This document shows, one piece after another, positions 47,366 to 58,981 of a stretch of 64,000 bases of DNA. Below the pieces are notes generated by a model. That model was not told where the DNA came from. It did not search any database and saw only the letters and a list, made by a program, of their open reading frames with translations. Position numbers and translations under genes: made by a program. This DNA comes from Pseudomonas sediminis (GTDB lineage: Bacteria > Pseudomonadota > Gammaproteobacteria > Pseudomonadales > Pseudomonadaceae): NCBI RefSeq assembly GCF_039555755.1, contig NZ_CP154631.1, positions 4,526,001 to 4,590,000 on the forward strand. The letters run 5' to 3'. Each line of letters starts with the position of its first letter. Position 1 is the first letter of the stretch.

Positions 47366-47442
47366 TGGCGGACTCAGGAGGATTCGAACCTCCGACCGCT
47401 CGGTTCGTAGCCGAGTACTCTATCCAGCTGAGCTATGAGTCC
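47366..47442 (-). tRNA. tRNA-Arg (ACG), copy 1
   Basis: 77 nt with encoded CCA. Acceptor stem GGACTCA/TGAGTCC, anticodon loop CTACGAA giving ACG, read as CGN after inosine modification. Confidence 0.97.
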
Positions 47443-47512
47443 ATTTGGCGCTTTTTGACCAGATCACCGCTGGCTGAAACATGACCTTGCATCGCTGCAG
47501 TGCCATTTAATA

Positions 47513-47589
47513 TGGCGGACTCAGGAGGATTCGAACCTCCGACCGCTCGGTTCGTAGCCGAGTACTCTATCCAGCTGAGCTATGAGTCC
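47513..47589 (-). tRNA. tRNA-Arg (ACG), copy 2
   Basis: Identical to copy 1; spacing 147 bp from copy 1. Confidence 0.97.
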
Positions 47590-47629
47590 ACTTTTGGCGC
47601 TTTTAGACCAGATCACCGCTGGTTGAAAC

Positions 47630-47658
47630 AAAATGGCTTGCAGCGATGCAAGCCATTT
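47630..47658. terminator. inter-tRNA hairpin (processing or terminator)
   Basis: AAATGGCTTGCA / TGCAAGCCATTT hairpin between tRNA-Arg copies 2 and 3, with a degenerate relative between copies 1 and 2. There is no T run, so a processing structure is more likely than a terminator. Confidence 0.4.
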
Positions 47659-47663
47659 GAATA

Positions 47664-47740
47664 TGGCGGACTCAGGAGGATTCGAACCTCCGACCGCTCG
47701 GTTCGTAGCCGAGTACTCTATCCAGCTGAGCTATGAGTCC
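47664..47740 (-). tRNA. tRNA-Arg (ACG), copy 3
   Basis: Identical to copies 1 and 2; spacing 151 bp from copy 2. The spacers share the TTTTA/TTGACCAGATCACC block, so the units arose by tandem duplication. Confidence 0.97.
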
Positions 47741-47814
47741 ACTTACTTGGTGCTTTTATACCAGATCACCTCTGGTGATTCGCCAGCCCGACTTACGCCC
47801 GACTCGCTGAATAA

Positions 47815-47905
47815 TGGCGGAGAAGGGGGGATTCGAACCCCCGACACCCTTTTGAGGTGTACTCCCTTAGCAGGGGAGCGCCTTCGGCCACTCGGCCACC
47901 TCTCC
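47815..47905 (-). tRNA. tRNA-Ser (GCT)
   Basis: 91-nt class II tRNA with long variable arm (GTACACCTCAAAAGGGTGT), anticodon loop CTGCTAA giving GCT, encoded CCA. First of the tRNA group downstream of rsmA. Confidence 0.97.
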
Positions 47906-47966
47906 GCAACACGGGGCGCATGATAAACATGTTTTCCCCGTTTGCAAACAAAAATTTGTAGAAAAA

Positions 47967-48152
47967 TTAGTGGCTTGGTTCGTCACCCTTCTCTTTCTGG
48001 ATGCGCTGGTAGATTTCTTCACGGTGCACGGCAACCTCCTTCGGCGCATTGACACCAATGCGCACCTGGTTACCTTTCACACCCAACACGGTGACAGTCA
48101 CATCATCACCGACCATCAGGGTCTCTCCGACCCGGCGAGTCAGAATCAGCAT
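47967..48152 (-). CDS. rsmA: carbon storage regulator RsmA/CsrA
   Basis: 61-residue RNA-binding post-transcriptional regulator, the P. aeruginosa RsmA length. The N-terminal [11 protein letters not shown] (L4, R6/R7) and the C-terminal [12 protein letters not shown] with R44, the main GGA-binding residues, are present. The ATG has AAAGGA upstream. It follows lysC and alaS in the conserved alaS-lysC-rsmA order, with the tRNA-Ser gene downstream. Confidence 0.97.
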
Positions 48153-48303
48153 TCCTTTCTCCTCAACGGATTACATTTCTCAGGACAACAGTCTGCAAAA
48201 AGAAAATGGTGCCGGCTTCCTGCTAAATCAAGCATGAAAGCCTCCACCCAAGTATTGACCAGCCTGCGTAGAAAGAAAGTTCCCGCATGCCAGTCAAAAA
48301 GAC

Positions 48304-48331
48304 GAAAGGCGCGGAACCAGCCGCGCCTTTC
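48304..48331 (-). terminator. terminator of lysC
   Basis: Minus-strand GAAAGGCGCGG / CCGCGCCTTTC hairpin followed by GTCTTTTTG, between lysC and rsmA. Confidence 0.8.
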
Positions 48332-48343
48332 AAATCAGTGGAA

Positions 48344-49582
48344 TTACTCGCCCTGCCGGGCTGGAGCATCCAGCTCGAAGGCGGTATGCAGTGCGCGTAC
48401 CGCCAGCTCCAGGTACTTCTCTTCGATCACCACGGACACCTTGATCTCGGAGGTGGAGATCATCTGGATATTGATGGTCTCCTTGGCCAGGGCCTCGAAC
48501 ATACGACTGGCAACACCGGCGTGGGAACGCATACCGACACCGACGATGGACACCTTGGCAATGTTGGTGTCGCCGACCACTTCACGCGCACCCAGTTCGT
48601 CTGCGGTCTTTTGCAGCACGTTCAGGGCGTTGTTGTAGTCGTTGCGGTGCACGGTGAAGGTGAAGTCGGTGGTGTTATCGTGCGAGACGTTCTGCACGAT
48701 CATGTCCACTTCGATATTGCCGGCGCTGATCGGGCCGAGAATCTTGAAGGCGATGCCTGGGATATCCGGCACCCCACGGATGGTCAGCTTGGCTTCGTCG
48801 CGATTGAAAGCGATGCCGGAAATGATCGGCTGTTCCATGGATTCCTCTTCATCAAGGGTAATGAGGGTGCCCGGGCCCTCCTGGAAGCTGTGCAGAACGC
48901 GCAGCGGGACGTTGTACTTGCCGGCGAATTCCACCGAACGAATCTGCAGCACCTTGGAACCTAGGCTGGCCATTTCCAGCATTTCTTCGAAGGTGATCTT
49001 TTCCAGACGCTGGGCCTTGGGCACCACGCGCGGGTCGGTGGTGTAGACACCATCGACGTCGGTGTAGATCTGGCACTCCTCGGCTTTCAGCGCTGCGGCC
49101 AGAGCCACACCGGTGGTATCGGAGCCGCCACGACCCAGGGTAGTGATGTTGCCGTGCTCGTCGACGCCCTGGAAACCCGCGACCACGACGACGCGGCCGG
49201 CCTTGAGGTCGGCACGAATCTTCTGGTCATCGATCTGCAGAATACGCGCCTTGTTGTGCGCGCTGTCGGTGAGGATGCGCACCTGGTTGCCGGTGTAGGA
49301 CACCGCCGGCACGCCGCGCTTGATCAGCGCCATGGCCAACAGGGCAATGGTCACCTGCTCACCGGTGGACACCATCACATCCAGCTCACGCGCAACCGGC
49401 TCGCCATCGGTGATCTGTTTGGCCAGATCGATCAGGCGGTTGGTTTCGCCGCTCATGGCGGAAACCACGACGACGATGTCGTCACCGTTCTCGCGGAACT
49501 TCTTCACCTTGTCGGCCACCTGCGCGATACGCTCGATGGTGCCGACGGAGGTGCCCCCAAACTTCTGTACGATCAAAGCCAT
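48344..49582 (-). CDS. lysC: aspartate kinase
   Basis: First step of the aspartate family (Lys, Met, Thr, DAP). 412 residues, the single-function form. Kinase motif ALIVQKFGGTSVG at the N-terminus, VVSAMSGETNRL, GRGGSDTTGVALAAAL, and TDVDGVYTTDPR in the kinase domain. Two ACT domains (about 265-410; LTIRGVPDIPGIAFKILGPI and VSIVGVGMRSHAGVASRMF) are for Lys/Thr feedback inhibition. The ATG at 49582 (MALIVQKF) is chosen over an in-frame codon 36 bp upstream. Confidence 0.97.
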   Translation of the reverse strand: MALIVQKFGGTSVGTIERIAQVADKVKKFRENGDDIVVVVSAMSGETNRLIDLAKQITDGEPVARELDVMVSTGEQVTIALLAMALIKRGVPAVSYTGNQVRILTDSAHNKARILQIDDQKIRADLKAGRVVVVAGFQGVDEHGNITTLGRGGSDTTGVALAAALKAEECQIYTDVDGVYTTDPRVVPKAQRLEKITFEEMLEMASLGSKVLQIRSVEFAGKYNVPLRVLHSFQEGPGTLITLDEEESMEQPIISGIAFNRDEAKLTIRGVPDIPGIAFKILGPISAGNIEVDMIVQNVSHDNTTDFTFTVHRNDYNNALNVLQKTADELGAREVVGDTNIAKVSIVGVGMRSHAGVASRMFEALAKETINIQMISTSEIKVSVVIEEKYLELAVRALHTAFELDAPARQGE

Positions 49583-49684
49583 TTCAAAAAGCCGCCTGAT
49601 TCCTCGAAGGGCGCCCATTAAACCCGCATCGGGTCATACTGCCAAGGCCCGCCGGACGCACTGCGGGCCCCGCTTTCTCGCTCG

Positions 49685-52309
49685 TTACGAAGCCTGCTCG
49701 ACCAGGGTTGCGGCCAGGGCCAGGGCTTCATCCAGCTTGCCGGCATCGACGCCGCCACCCTGGGCCATGTCTGGGCGACCACCACCCTTGCCGCCCACTG
49801 CTGCGGCGGCCTGCTTCATCAGGTCACCGGCCTTGAGCTTGGCAGTCAGGTCCTGGGTCACACCGGCGACCAGTACCACCTTCTCGTCGAACACGCCGCC
49901 GAGCAGGATCACAGCGCTGCCCAGCTTGTTCTTCAGTTGGTCGACCAGCGCCAGCAGCGCCTTGCCGTCCAGACCATCGAGACGCGCAGCCAGCACCTTG
50001 GTGCCCTTCACGTCCACGGCCGAACCAGCCAGGTCATTGCCAGCAGCGCTGGCGGCCTTGGCCTTGAGCTGCTCCAGCTCCTTTTCCAGCTGACGGTTGC
50101 GCTCGATCAGGGCCGAGAGTTTGTCCAGCACGTTGTCGCGGCTGCCCTTGACCAGGGAGGCGGCTTCCTTGAGCTGTTCCTCGGCACCGTTGAGCCAGGC
50201 CAGCGCGGCGGCACCAGTGACCGCTTCGATACGACGCACGCCAGCGGCCACGCCGCCTTCGCTGGTGATCTTGAACAGACCGATGTCGCCGGTGCGCGAT
50301 ACGTGAGTACCGCCACACAGCTCGACGGAGAAATCGCCGCCCATACTCAGCACACGTACCTGATCACCGTACTTCTCGCCGAACAGCGCCATGGCGCCCT
50401 TGGACTTGGCGGTCTCGATGTCGGTTTCTTCGGTCTCGACCTCGGAGTTCTTGCGAATCTCAGCGTTGACGATGTCTTCCAGCTGCTTGATCTGCTCGGG
50501 CTTGATCGCCTCGAAGTGGCTGAAGTCGAAACGCAGGCGCTGACTGTCGACCAGCGAACCTTTCTGCTGCACGTGATCGCCCAACACCTGACGCAGCGCG
50601 GCGTGCAGCAGGTGGGTCGCGGAGTGGTTCAGCGCGGTGGCCTGACGCACACCCGCTTCGGCTTCGGCCTTGACGCTGGTGCCGACACTCAGGCCGCCTT
50701 TGGCCACCACACCGTGGTGCAGGAAGGCACCTCCAGCCTTGGTGGTGTCGCGCACGTCGAAGCGTACGCCAGCACTTTCTAGATAGCCGCAGTCGCCGAT
50801 CTGGCCACCGGACTCGGCGTAGAACGGGGTCTGATCCAGCACCACCACGCCCTCTTCGCCTTCGGCGAGGCTGTCGACTGCAGCACCGCCCTTGAACAGG
50901 GCAATGATCTTGCCGCTGCCGCTGGTGCCTTCGTAACCGAGGAAGCGGGTGTCGCTATCAACCTTGACCAGGGCGTTGTAGTCCATGCCGAAGGCGCTGG
51001 CGGAACGGGCGCGCTCACGCTGCGCTTCCATTTCACGCTCGAAGCCCTCTTCGTCCACCGACAGCTCGCGCTCACGGGCGATGTCGGCGGTCAGGTCAAC
51101 CGGGAAACCGTAGGTGTCATACAGCTTGAACACCACGTCGCCCGGGATTACCGAGCCCTGCAGGCCGGCCAGATCCTGCTCAAGGATCTTCAGGCCCTGC
51201 TCCAGGGTCTTGGCGAACTGCTCTTCTTCGGTCTTGAGCACGCGCTCGATATGCGCCTGCTGCTGTTTGAGTTCGGGGAAGGCTTCGCCCATCTCAGCCA
51301 CCAGCGCAGCGACGATCTGGTAGAAGAAGCTGCCCTTGGCGCCCAGCTTGTTACCGTGACGGCAGGCGCGACGCACGATGCGGCGCAGCACGTAGCCACG
51401 GCCTTCGTTGGACGGAGTCACGCCGTCGGCAATCAGGAAGCTGCAGGAACGGATGTGGTCAGCCACCACTTTCAGCGAGGCCTGGCCTTCGTTGCTGCAG
51501 CCGATGGCCTTGGCCGAGGCGGCCAACAGGTTCTGGAACAGGTCGATCTCGTAGTTCGAGTTGACGTGCTGCAGCACGGCGCTGATGCGCTCGAGGCCCA
51601 TGCCGGTGTCCACACTCGGCGCCGGCAGCGGGTGCAGCACGCCATCTGCAGTGCGGTTGAACTGCATGAACACGTTGTTCCAGATCTCGATGTAGCGGTC
51701 GCCATCTTCTTCCGGGCTGCCGGGTGGGCCGCCCCAGATGTGCTCGCCGTGGTCGAAGAAGATCTCGGTGCACGGGCCGCACGGCCCGGTATCACCCATT
51801 GCCCAGAAGTTGTCGGAGGCGTACGGCGCACCCTTGTTGTCGCCGATGCGGATCATGCGCTCGGTGGGGATGCCAACTTCCTTGGTCCAGATCTCGTAGG
51901 CTTCGTCATCGGTGGCGTAGACAGTGACCCAGAGCTTTTCCTTGGGCAGGTTCAGCCACTTGTCGGAGGTCAGGAATTCCCAGGCGTAATGAATGGCATC
52001 GCGCTTGAAATAGTCGCCGAAGCTGAAGTTGCCCAGCATTTCGAAGAAGGTGTGGTGACGCGCGGTGTAGCCGACGTTTTCCAGGTCGTTGTGCTTACCG
52101 CCGGCACGCACGCACTTCTGGCTGGTGGTGGCGCGAGTGTAGGCGCGTTTTTCCAGACCTAGGAAGCAGTCCTTGAACTGGTTCATACCCGCGTTGGTGA
52201 ACAGCAGGGTTGGGTCGTTCGCCGGAATCAGCGAGCTGGAAGCGACACGAGTGTGCCCTTTTTCTTCGAAGAAGCTCAGGAAGGCTTCACGGATTTCTGC
52301 GCTTTTCAT
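49685..52309 (-). CDS. alaS: alanyl-tRNA synthetase
   Basis: 874 residues, full length. Class II catalytic core (about 1-240; [30 protein letters not shown]), tRNA-recognition region, editing domain with zinc/deacylation site [12 protein letters not shown] and the [11 protein letters not shown] motif, and a C-terminal oligomerisation/DHHA1 domain ending in [15 protein letters not shown]. The start at 52309 ([14 protein letters not shown]) is the conserved one. It is transcribed ahead of lysC with a 102-bp gap. Confidence 0.97.
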   Translation of the reverse strand: MKSAEIREAFLSFFEEKGHTRVASSSLIPANDPTLLFTNAGMNQFKDCFLGLEKRAYTRATTSQKCVRAGGKHNDLENVGYTARHHTFFEMLGNFSFGDYFKRDAIHYAWEFLTSDKWLNLPKEKLWVTVYATDDEAYEIWTKEVGIPTERMIRIGDNKGAPYASDNFWAMGDTGPCGPCTEIFFDHGEHIWGGPPGSPEEDGDRYIEIWNNVFMQFNRTADGVLHPLPAPSVDTGMGLERISAVLQHVNSNYEIDLFQNLLAASAKAIGCSNEGQASLKVVADHIRSCSFLIADGVTPSNEGRGYVLRRIVRRACRHGNKLGAKGSFFYQIVAALVAEMGEAFPELKQQQAHIERVLKTEEEQFAKTLEQGLKILEQDLAGLQGSVIPGDVVFKLYDTYGFPVDLTADIARERELSVDEEGFEREMEAQRERARSASAFGMDYNALVKVDSDTRFLGYEGTSGSGKIIALFKGGAAVDSLAEGEEGVVVLDQTPFYAESGGQIGDCGYLESAGVRFDVRDTTKAGGAFLHHGVVAKGGLSVGTSVKAEAEAGVRQATALNHSATHLLHAALRQVLGDHVQQKGSLVDSQRLRFDFSHFEAIKPEQIKQLEDIVNAEIRKNSEVETEETDIETAKSKGAMALFGEKYGDQVRVLSMGGDFSVELCGGTHVSRTGDIGLFKITSEGGVAAGVRRIEAVTGAAALAWLNGAEEQLKEAASLVKGSRDNVLDKLSALIERNRQLEKELEQLKAKAASAAGNDLAGSAVDVKGTKVLAARLDGLDGKALLALVDQLKNKLGSAVILLGGVFDEKVVLVAGVTQDLTAKLKAGDLMKQAAAAVGGKGGGRPDMAQGGGVDAGKLDEALALAATLVEQAS

Positions 52310-52433
52310 AGGGATATCCACGGAATCAGGCGGCCACGGCAAAGCCGGCAAAGGGACGCATTATATCGGCCCCATCGCCCGCGGCTAGTGCCTTGTTGAT
52401 AGCGTGCGCCTATCGGCAGCGCACGCCTGACGC

Positions 52434-53438
52434 TTAATGCGAACGGAAAGCAGCAAATGCCCTGATCACCCGCTCGATTTGTTCGGCGCTGACGTCCAGA
52501 TGAGTGACCAGACGCAGGCGTGGCGCGGCACTGACGGCGATGCCGTGTTCGGCCATGAAGGCCTTAACTTGCCCGGCACGCTCGCCAAGTTGCACATAGA
52601 CCATATTGGTCTGCACCGGCTCGACGCTATAACCCAGCTCGGTCAACGCCTCGCCCAGGTGTGCGGCCTTGGCGTGATCCTCGGCCAGACGCTGAACCTG
52701 ATGCTGCAGCGCATACAAGCCTGCTGCCGCCAGCACGCCGGCCTGACGCATGCCACCACCGACCATCTTTCGCAAACGGCGTGCTTTGGCGATCAACGCC
52801 GTACTGCCACAGAGCACCGAACCGACCGGCGCACCGAGCCCCTTGGACAGGCACACCGAGACCGAATCGAAGTGCTGGGTGATCTCGCGCGCCGGCACAC
52901 CGAGCTTGACCGCCGCGTTATACAGGCGGGCGCCATCGAGGTGCAGGCTCAAACCACGACGGCGAGTCAGTTCGCGGGCGGCAGCCAAATAATAGAGCGG
53001 CAGCACCTTGCCCTGCATGGTGTTTTCCAGGGCCAGCAGGCGAGTGCGGGCGAAGTGGAAGTCGTCTTGCTTGATCGCCGCCTCGACCCTGCTCAGATCC
53101 AGCGAGCCGTCGGCTTCACCCTCGATCGGTTGCGGCTGGATGGAGCCGAGCACGGCGGCGCCGCCACCCTCGTACTTATAGGTGTGCGCCTGCTGGCCGA
53201 CGATGTACTCGTCACCGCGTTCGCAATGAGCCATCAGGCCGAGCAGGTTGCTCATGGTGCCGGTGGGGACGAACAGCGCCGCCTCGAAGCCCAGTTCATT
53301 GGCCAGCCAGACCTCCAGGCGATTAACCGTGGGGTCTTCGCCATACACGTCATCGCCCAGCTCGGCAGCCATCATGGCTTCGCGCATGGCAGCAGTGGGT
53401 TGGGTAACGGTGTCGCTACGCAGGTCGATCAGGGGCAT
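52434..53438 (-). CDS. ltaE: low-specificity L-threonine aldolase
   Basis: PLP-dependent cleavage of L-threonine/allo-threonine to glycine and acetaldehyde. 334 residues. Motifs: [17 protein letters not shown] at the N-terminus, [31 protein letters not shown] (Asp-Arg for PLP) and the Lys in [16 protein letters not shown]. The ATG at 53438 begins [11 protein letters not shown]; the longer frame upstream has no support. It sits between alaS and astE, which in P. aeruginosa are separated by a different small gene as I recall. Confidence 0.94.
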   Translation of the reverse strand: MPLIDLRSDTVTQPTAAMREAMMAAELGDDVYGEDPTVNRLEVWLANELGFEAALFVPTGTMSNLLGLMAHCERGDEYIVGQQAHTYKYEGGGAAVLGSIQPQPIEGEADGSLDLSRVEAAIKQDDFHFARTRLLALENTMQGKVLPLYYLAAARELTRRRGLSLHLDGARLYNAAVKLGVPAREITQHFDSVSVCLSKGLGAPVGSVLCGSTALIAKARRLRKMVGGGMRQAGVLAAAGLYALQHQVQRLAEDHAKAAHLGEALTELGYSVEPVQTNMVYVQLGERAGQVKAFMAEHGIAVSAAPRLRLVTHLDVSAEQIERVIRAFAAFRSH

Positions 53439-53530
53439 GACAGGCTTTCCCGGCAATTGGCGAAAGGCCCATGCTAAAGAGGTCGCTCGGACGGTGGAAG
53501 ATACAGTTGAAGGCAAAATCGCGGGATGCC

Positions 53531-53588
53531 GTGGGAGGCGCTTTAGCGGCGATCAATACGACGCAACGTCGCGGCTAAAGCCCTGCAA
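53531..53588. repeat. REP pair between astE and ltaE
   Basis: GTGGGAGGCGCTTTAGCGGCGA and, after a short spacer, GTCGCGGCTAAAGCCC form an inverted REP doublet. Confidence 0.8.
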
Positions 53589-53597
53589 CATACGCCG

Positions 53598-54611
53598 CTA
53601 TGCCAAACCGGCGCCATCGTCGGGGACGATCAGGATGGCGGCGCGGTGGCCATTCTTGACCTTGGGATTGGGGAAGATGATGCGCGCGCCCTGCTCTTCC
53701 ACGATCCAGCGGATATCGGCGATATCCTCGGCAAGCAGGTAGCCGGGCTCCAGCTCGGTGAAGTTCTCGATATCCGCAGGCACATGCAGTTGAAAACTAT
53801 CGCTGTGCTTGATCACCTCGCGCGACACGGCGAACAGCTGCATGCCATCGAGGGTCGGCTCGCCAGTGATTACCTCGGGCCCTTCGATCAGCGCGTGCAG
53901 CGCGTTCTCCAGCAGATCGAGGTTGACCAGTTCGTTCTGACCGAAAGCACGCGCCTTGCCCAGCTCCAGGGTGAAGGCCTCGGCGCCGAGTTGCGCGTAG
54001 GTATAGGCGCTGAAGGTAATCGACGACTTGTTCTGCAGCAGTACCGCCTCGATGCCGGCAGCACGCAGACGCTCCAGCTCGCGACGGGAATGTGCACGCC
54101 CCTCCTGCCACGGATAGAGGGCGAACTGCTCGATTTTGGACGCGCGGATGGCGGTATGCAGGTCGTAGTGCAGGCGCGTACGACCGGTGTCCTTGCCGAA
54201 GAAATTGACGGCCAGGTGCTCAAGGTCGCAGGCCCTGATGGCCTCGAAGCCACTGGACTGCTCGTGACGGCCGCTGAACAGACGATTGAGGTCCTGCTCG
54301 ACGTAACGCTCGCCACGGCGCATGGCCTCGGGGTTACCGAACAGAAAGAGAATGCGCGCCGCCGGATGCAGCTCGTTGCGCGCGATGCCACGCAGCAGGC
54401 GGTCGAGCAGCTCGATCGGCGCTGTTTCGTTACCGTGGACGCCGGCCGACAGCAGCAGGTCGAGGCCATTGTCGCGCGCTGCAGGCGGAGTCACCTCCAG
54501 CGCACCTTCATCGAGCCAGCGCAGACGCGTGCCATCGGGCGTCAGTTGAATCTTCGCCGACGGCTCGTGGCCGGCCAGGGTCAGTTCAAGCAGTTTGCCG
54601 AGGGCAAGCAT
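53598..54611 (-). CDS. astE: succinylglutamate desuccinylase
   Basis: Last step of the arginine succinyltransferase pathway: N-succinylglutamate to glutamate and succinate. 337 residues, M14-like zinc hydrolase. Zinc ligands: [15 protein letters not shown] (His, Glu) and [16 protein letters not shown] (His); catalytic Glu in [12 protein letters not shown]. The ATG at 54611 ([17 protein letters not shown]) is chosen over an upstream in-frame codon. A REP-type gap separates it from the small ast-linked gene. Confidence 0.95.
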   Translation of the reverse strand: MLALGKLLELTLAGHEPSAKIQLTPDGTRLRWLDEGALEVTPPAARDNGLDLLLSAGVHGNETAPIELLDRLLRGIARNELHPAARILFLFGNPEAMRRGERYVEQDLNRLFSGRHEQSSGFEAIRACDLEHLAVNFFGKDTGRTRLHYDLHTAIRASKIEQFALYPWQEGRAHSRRELERLRAAGIEAVLLQNKSSITFSAYTYAQLGAEAFTLELGKARAFGQNELVNLDLLENALHALIEGPEVITGEPTLDGMQLFAVSREVIKHSDSFQLHVPADIENFTELEPGYLLAEDIADIRWIVEEQGARIIFPNPKVKNGHRAAILIVPDDGAGLA

Positions 54612-54639
54612 GGGGACTCCTTGGTTCGCAGCATTTTGG

Positions 54640-54694
54640 TAGAAGCGAGCGTCGCGAGCGAACAAGCGTTTTCGCGAGCAAAGCTCGCTCCTAC
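54640..54694. repeat. REP-like inverted repeat upstream of astE
   Basis: TAGAAGCGAGCGTCGCGAGC followed by TCGCGAGCAAAGCTCGCTCC: palindromic, of the same subtype as 12498-12553. Confidence 0.7.
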
Positions 54695-54703
54695 AAGGTT
54701 CGA

Positions 54704-54982
54704 TCAGTGATTGCAGTCCGGGCCATGAACATGATCGTCCTCATCGGCGATCATCGGCTCCATCTCCAACTGGAGGCTGACCAGGTTGGTGGCCTGCGGA
54801 CGCAGCAGCAGGTTGACGTACTCGGTATCGCCCTCCTCCACGTCGACGCCGATCAGCAACTGATCGCCAACGGCCTGGACCCACAGCTCCTTGCCCTGCC
54901 AGACCACAGCAAAGCGGCTGCAGGAGGTCTCCAGCTGGGTGCCGTCGTTATCTTCAAGAATCAGTTGCAGAGCGTCGCTCAT
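54704..54982 (-). CDS. small conserved protein linked to the ast/aru cluster
   Basis: 92 residues, acidic, soluble, no signal peptide. It has beta-strand-rich blocks ([58 protein letters not shown]) and ends in a His/Asp/Cys-rich tail ([13 protein letters not shown]), a possible metal site. A small gene sits at the same place between astB and astE in P. aeruginosa as I recall, so it is probably part of the operon. No function is known. Confidence 0.8.
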   Translation of the reverse strand: MSDALQLILEDNDGTQLETSCSRFAVVWQGKELWVQAVGDQLLIGVDVEEGDTEYVNLLLRPQATNLVSLQLEMEPMIADEDDHVHGPDCNH

Positions 54983-55008
54983 AAAATCTCCGGGAATCGA
55001 GGTCAGGT

Positions 55009-56354
55009 TCAGGCTATCTGAAAAGGATAGACCGAGCCCAGTTTAAGGATCTGCGTCAGTTCATCCAATGCCGCACGGCATTCGGTCAGCAATTGCGGGT
55101 CGGCCAGGTCGGCTTCGCTCAAGCGGTCGCGGTAATGCTTGTCGACCCAGGCCACCAGGGTATCGTGCAGCGCGTCGCTCATCACCACGCCAGGATTGAC
55201 CGCTGCCAGTTCCTGCTCGTTGAGCGCCACGCGCAGGCGCAGGCACGCCGGGCCACCGCCATTCTGCATGCTCTGCTTGAGGTCGAACACGCGCACCTCG
55301 CGGATCGGCCCGCCGCTGGCCGTCAGCTGCTGCAGATAGCGCCAGACGCTGGCATTGTTCCGGCATTCCTCCGGCACCACCAGCAGCATGCTGCCGTCGG
55401 CACGGCTCAGCAGTTGACTGTTGAACAGGTAGGAGCGCACCGCGTCCTGCACGCTGACGGCAGAACCAGGCACGCATACGGCCTGGAAGTTGCCGCCACG
55501 ACGAGCCAGCTTGTCGCCCAGCTCGGCCAGCACCTTGTCTGTTTCGAGGAAAGCATCCTGGTGATAGAACAGCACCTCGCCGTTACCCACGGCGATCACG
55601 TCATTGTGGAACACGCCCTGATCGATCACCGCCGGATTCTGCTGGGCGTAGACCACACCCGCCTCGCTTAGCCCATGCAGACGGGCCACCGCCTGGCTGG
55701 CCTCAAGGGTCTGTCGCGCCGGATAGCGCGCCGGCGCCGGATAGCGAGCGTCGAAGGCGCTGCGCCCGTAGACGAAGAACTCCACCCCGGCGTCGCCATA
55801 ACCCTTGCAGAAGCGCGTGTGGTTGGCTGCGCCCTCGTCACCGAACTGCGCCACTGCCGGCAGCGCCGGGTGGTGAGCGAAGTGCGCCGGGTTGGCGAAC
55901 ATCGCCTGCAGCACGCGACTGGTGGTCGGGTGCTCGATGCTACGGTGGAACTTGCAGTTGAGGTTGGCCGCGGTGAAGTGCACGCGCCCGTCCGCCGTGT
56001 CGGCACTAGGGCTGACGGTGCAGGCATTGGCCGTCCACATGCTCGAGGCCGAGCAGCTCGCCACCAGCAGTGGCATGGCCTCGCGTGCCGCACGCTGGAT
56101 CACCTCGACATCGCTGCCGGTAAAGCCCAGGCGGCGTAACGCCGCGACATCCGGACGCTCCTGCGGGGCCAGTACGCCCTGCTTGAAGCCCATGTCCATC
56201 AGCGCCTTCATCTTCGCCAGGCCCTGCTTGGCAGCCTCCTTGGGGTTGGATGCCGCCTGACTGTTGCTCTGCGAAGCCACGTTGCCGTAGGACAGCCCGC
56301 CGTAGTTGTGAGTCGGCCCGACCAGGCCGTCAAAGTTCATCTCATAGGCAGCCA

Positions 56355-56355
<1 letters not shown>
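55009..56355 (-). CDS. astB: N-succinylarginine dihydrolase
   Basis: Second step of the pathway: succinylarginine to succinylornithine, two NH3 and CO2. 448 residues. Guanidino-modifying fold with [20 protein letters not shown] at the N-terminus, [34 protein letters not shown] (catalytic His) and the Cys near [14 protein letters not shown]. The ATG overlaps the astD stop (TAATG), so they are translationally coupled. Confidence 0.96.
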
Positions 56356-57824
<1,469 letters not shown>

Positions 57825-57881
57825 TTACCACTCCCAGCATTTTCCGGCGGCCGGCTTGGGCCGCCGCGCAAAACCAATAAC

Positions 57882-58898
57882 TCAGCGGTGCGCCGACAGC
57901 GTCACAGCACGCACCTGATCACCCGCGGAAAGGCGCAGACGCTTGGCGGTCAGCGGATCGACCACCAGGGTGCCGGCAGCCAGGCGTGCAGGCGCAGCGG
58001 TGATGCGGCAATCCTGGCGCTTGCGGTTGTGTATCAGGAAAGGCTCGGCGTCATCGCCTGGCGTGCCGATGGCCAGCACCAGGTTCTGGCTGCCGTGCAC
58101 GGCGCGGATCTTCGCGGTTTCTGCCTCGATAGCCGGGCCGGCATCGAAGATGTCGACATAGCCCTGGTAGCTGAAGCCCTCGGCCTTGAGCATGGCCAGC
58201 GCCGGCTCGGTATCCGGATGTACCCGACCGATCACGGCGCACGCATCTTCGGACAGGAAGCAGGTATAGAGCGGAAACTTGGGCATCAGCTCGGCGATGA
58301 AAGCCTTGTTGCCAACGCCGGTGAGGTAGTCCGCCTGGGAGAACTCCATCTTGAAGAAATGCCGACCAAGACTTTCCCAGAACGGCGAACGCCCGCGGTC
58401 ATCGGACATGCCGCGCATCTCGGCGATCACCTTGTCGCCGAACAGCTCGCGAAACTCGGCGATGAACAGAAAGCGCGCCTTCGACAGCAGGCGGCCGTTG
58501 AGGCCGCTGCGGTGATCGGCATGCAGGAACAGCGAGCACAACTCGGAATTGCCGGTCAGGTCGTTGGCCATGAACAGCGTCGGCACCTGGCGATGGATGT
58601 TCAGCTCCTGCGAAGCACTGACCGTGAGGCCGACGCGGTAGTTGTACCAAGGCTCACGCAGGCCGACAGCACCGGCCACCGCAGAAATGCCCACCACCTT
58701 GCCGGCATCGTCTTCGAGTACGAACAGGTAGTCGGCATCGGCACGTTCGGCCTCGCCGCGAAAGGCCTTCTCCGCCCAGCCGACCCGATGCGCCAGGCGC
58801 TCCTCGTTGGCCGGCAGCGTGGTCAGGCCGGCGCCGGTACTGCGAGCCAGGTCGATCAGGGCCGGCAAGTCGGCGCTGCGCACGGGACGAACGATCAT
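57882..58898 (-). CDS. aruG: arginine N-succinyltransferase, beta subunit
   Basis: 338 residues of the AstA family. In Pseudomonas the enzyme is a heteromer of AruF and AruG. N-terminal MIVRPVRSADLPALIDLARS, TLFMANDLTGNSELCSLFLH, KARFLFIAEFRELFGDKVIAEMRG and GRHFFKMEFSQADYL are the AstA blocks. The ATG at 58898 has GGAGG upstream; the frame stays open for 170 codons further but into aruF and without a start site. The position after aruF supports the beta assignment. Confidence 0.95.
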   Translation of the reverse strand: MIVRPVRSADLPALIDLARSTGAGLTTLPANEERLAHRVGWAEKAFRGEAERADADYLFVLEDDAGKVVGISAVAGAVGLREPWYNYRVGLTVSASQELNIHRQVPTLFMANDLTGNSELCSLFLHADHRSGLNGRLLSKARFLFIAEFRELFGDKVIAEMRGMSDDRGRSPFWESLGRHFFKMEFSQADYLTGVGNKAFIAELMPKFPLYTCFLSEDACAVIGRVHPDTEPALAMLKAEGFSYQGYVDIFDAGPAIEAETAKIRAVHGSQNLVLAIGTPGDDAEPFLIHNRKRQDCRITAAPARLAAGTLVVDPLTAKRLRLSAGDQVRAVTLSAHR

Positions 58899-58981
58899 AA
58901 ATCCTCCAGATTCCTCAAGAGTACCGTCGGCACTCTCATCCGCCCTCGAAGGGGCGCCCGCTCCAGCCGGAGCAGAGCCTG

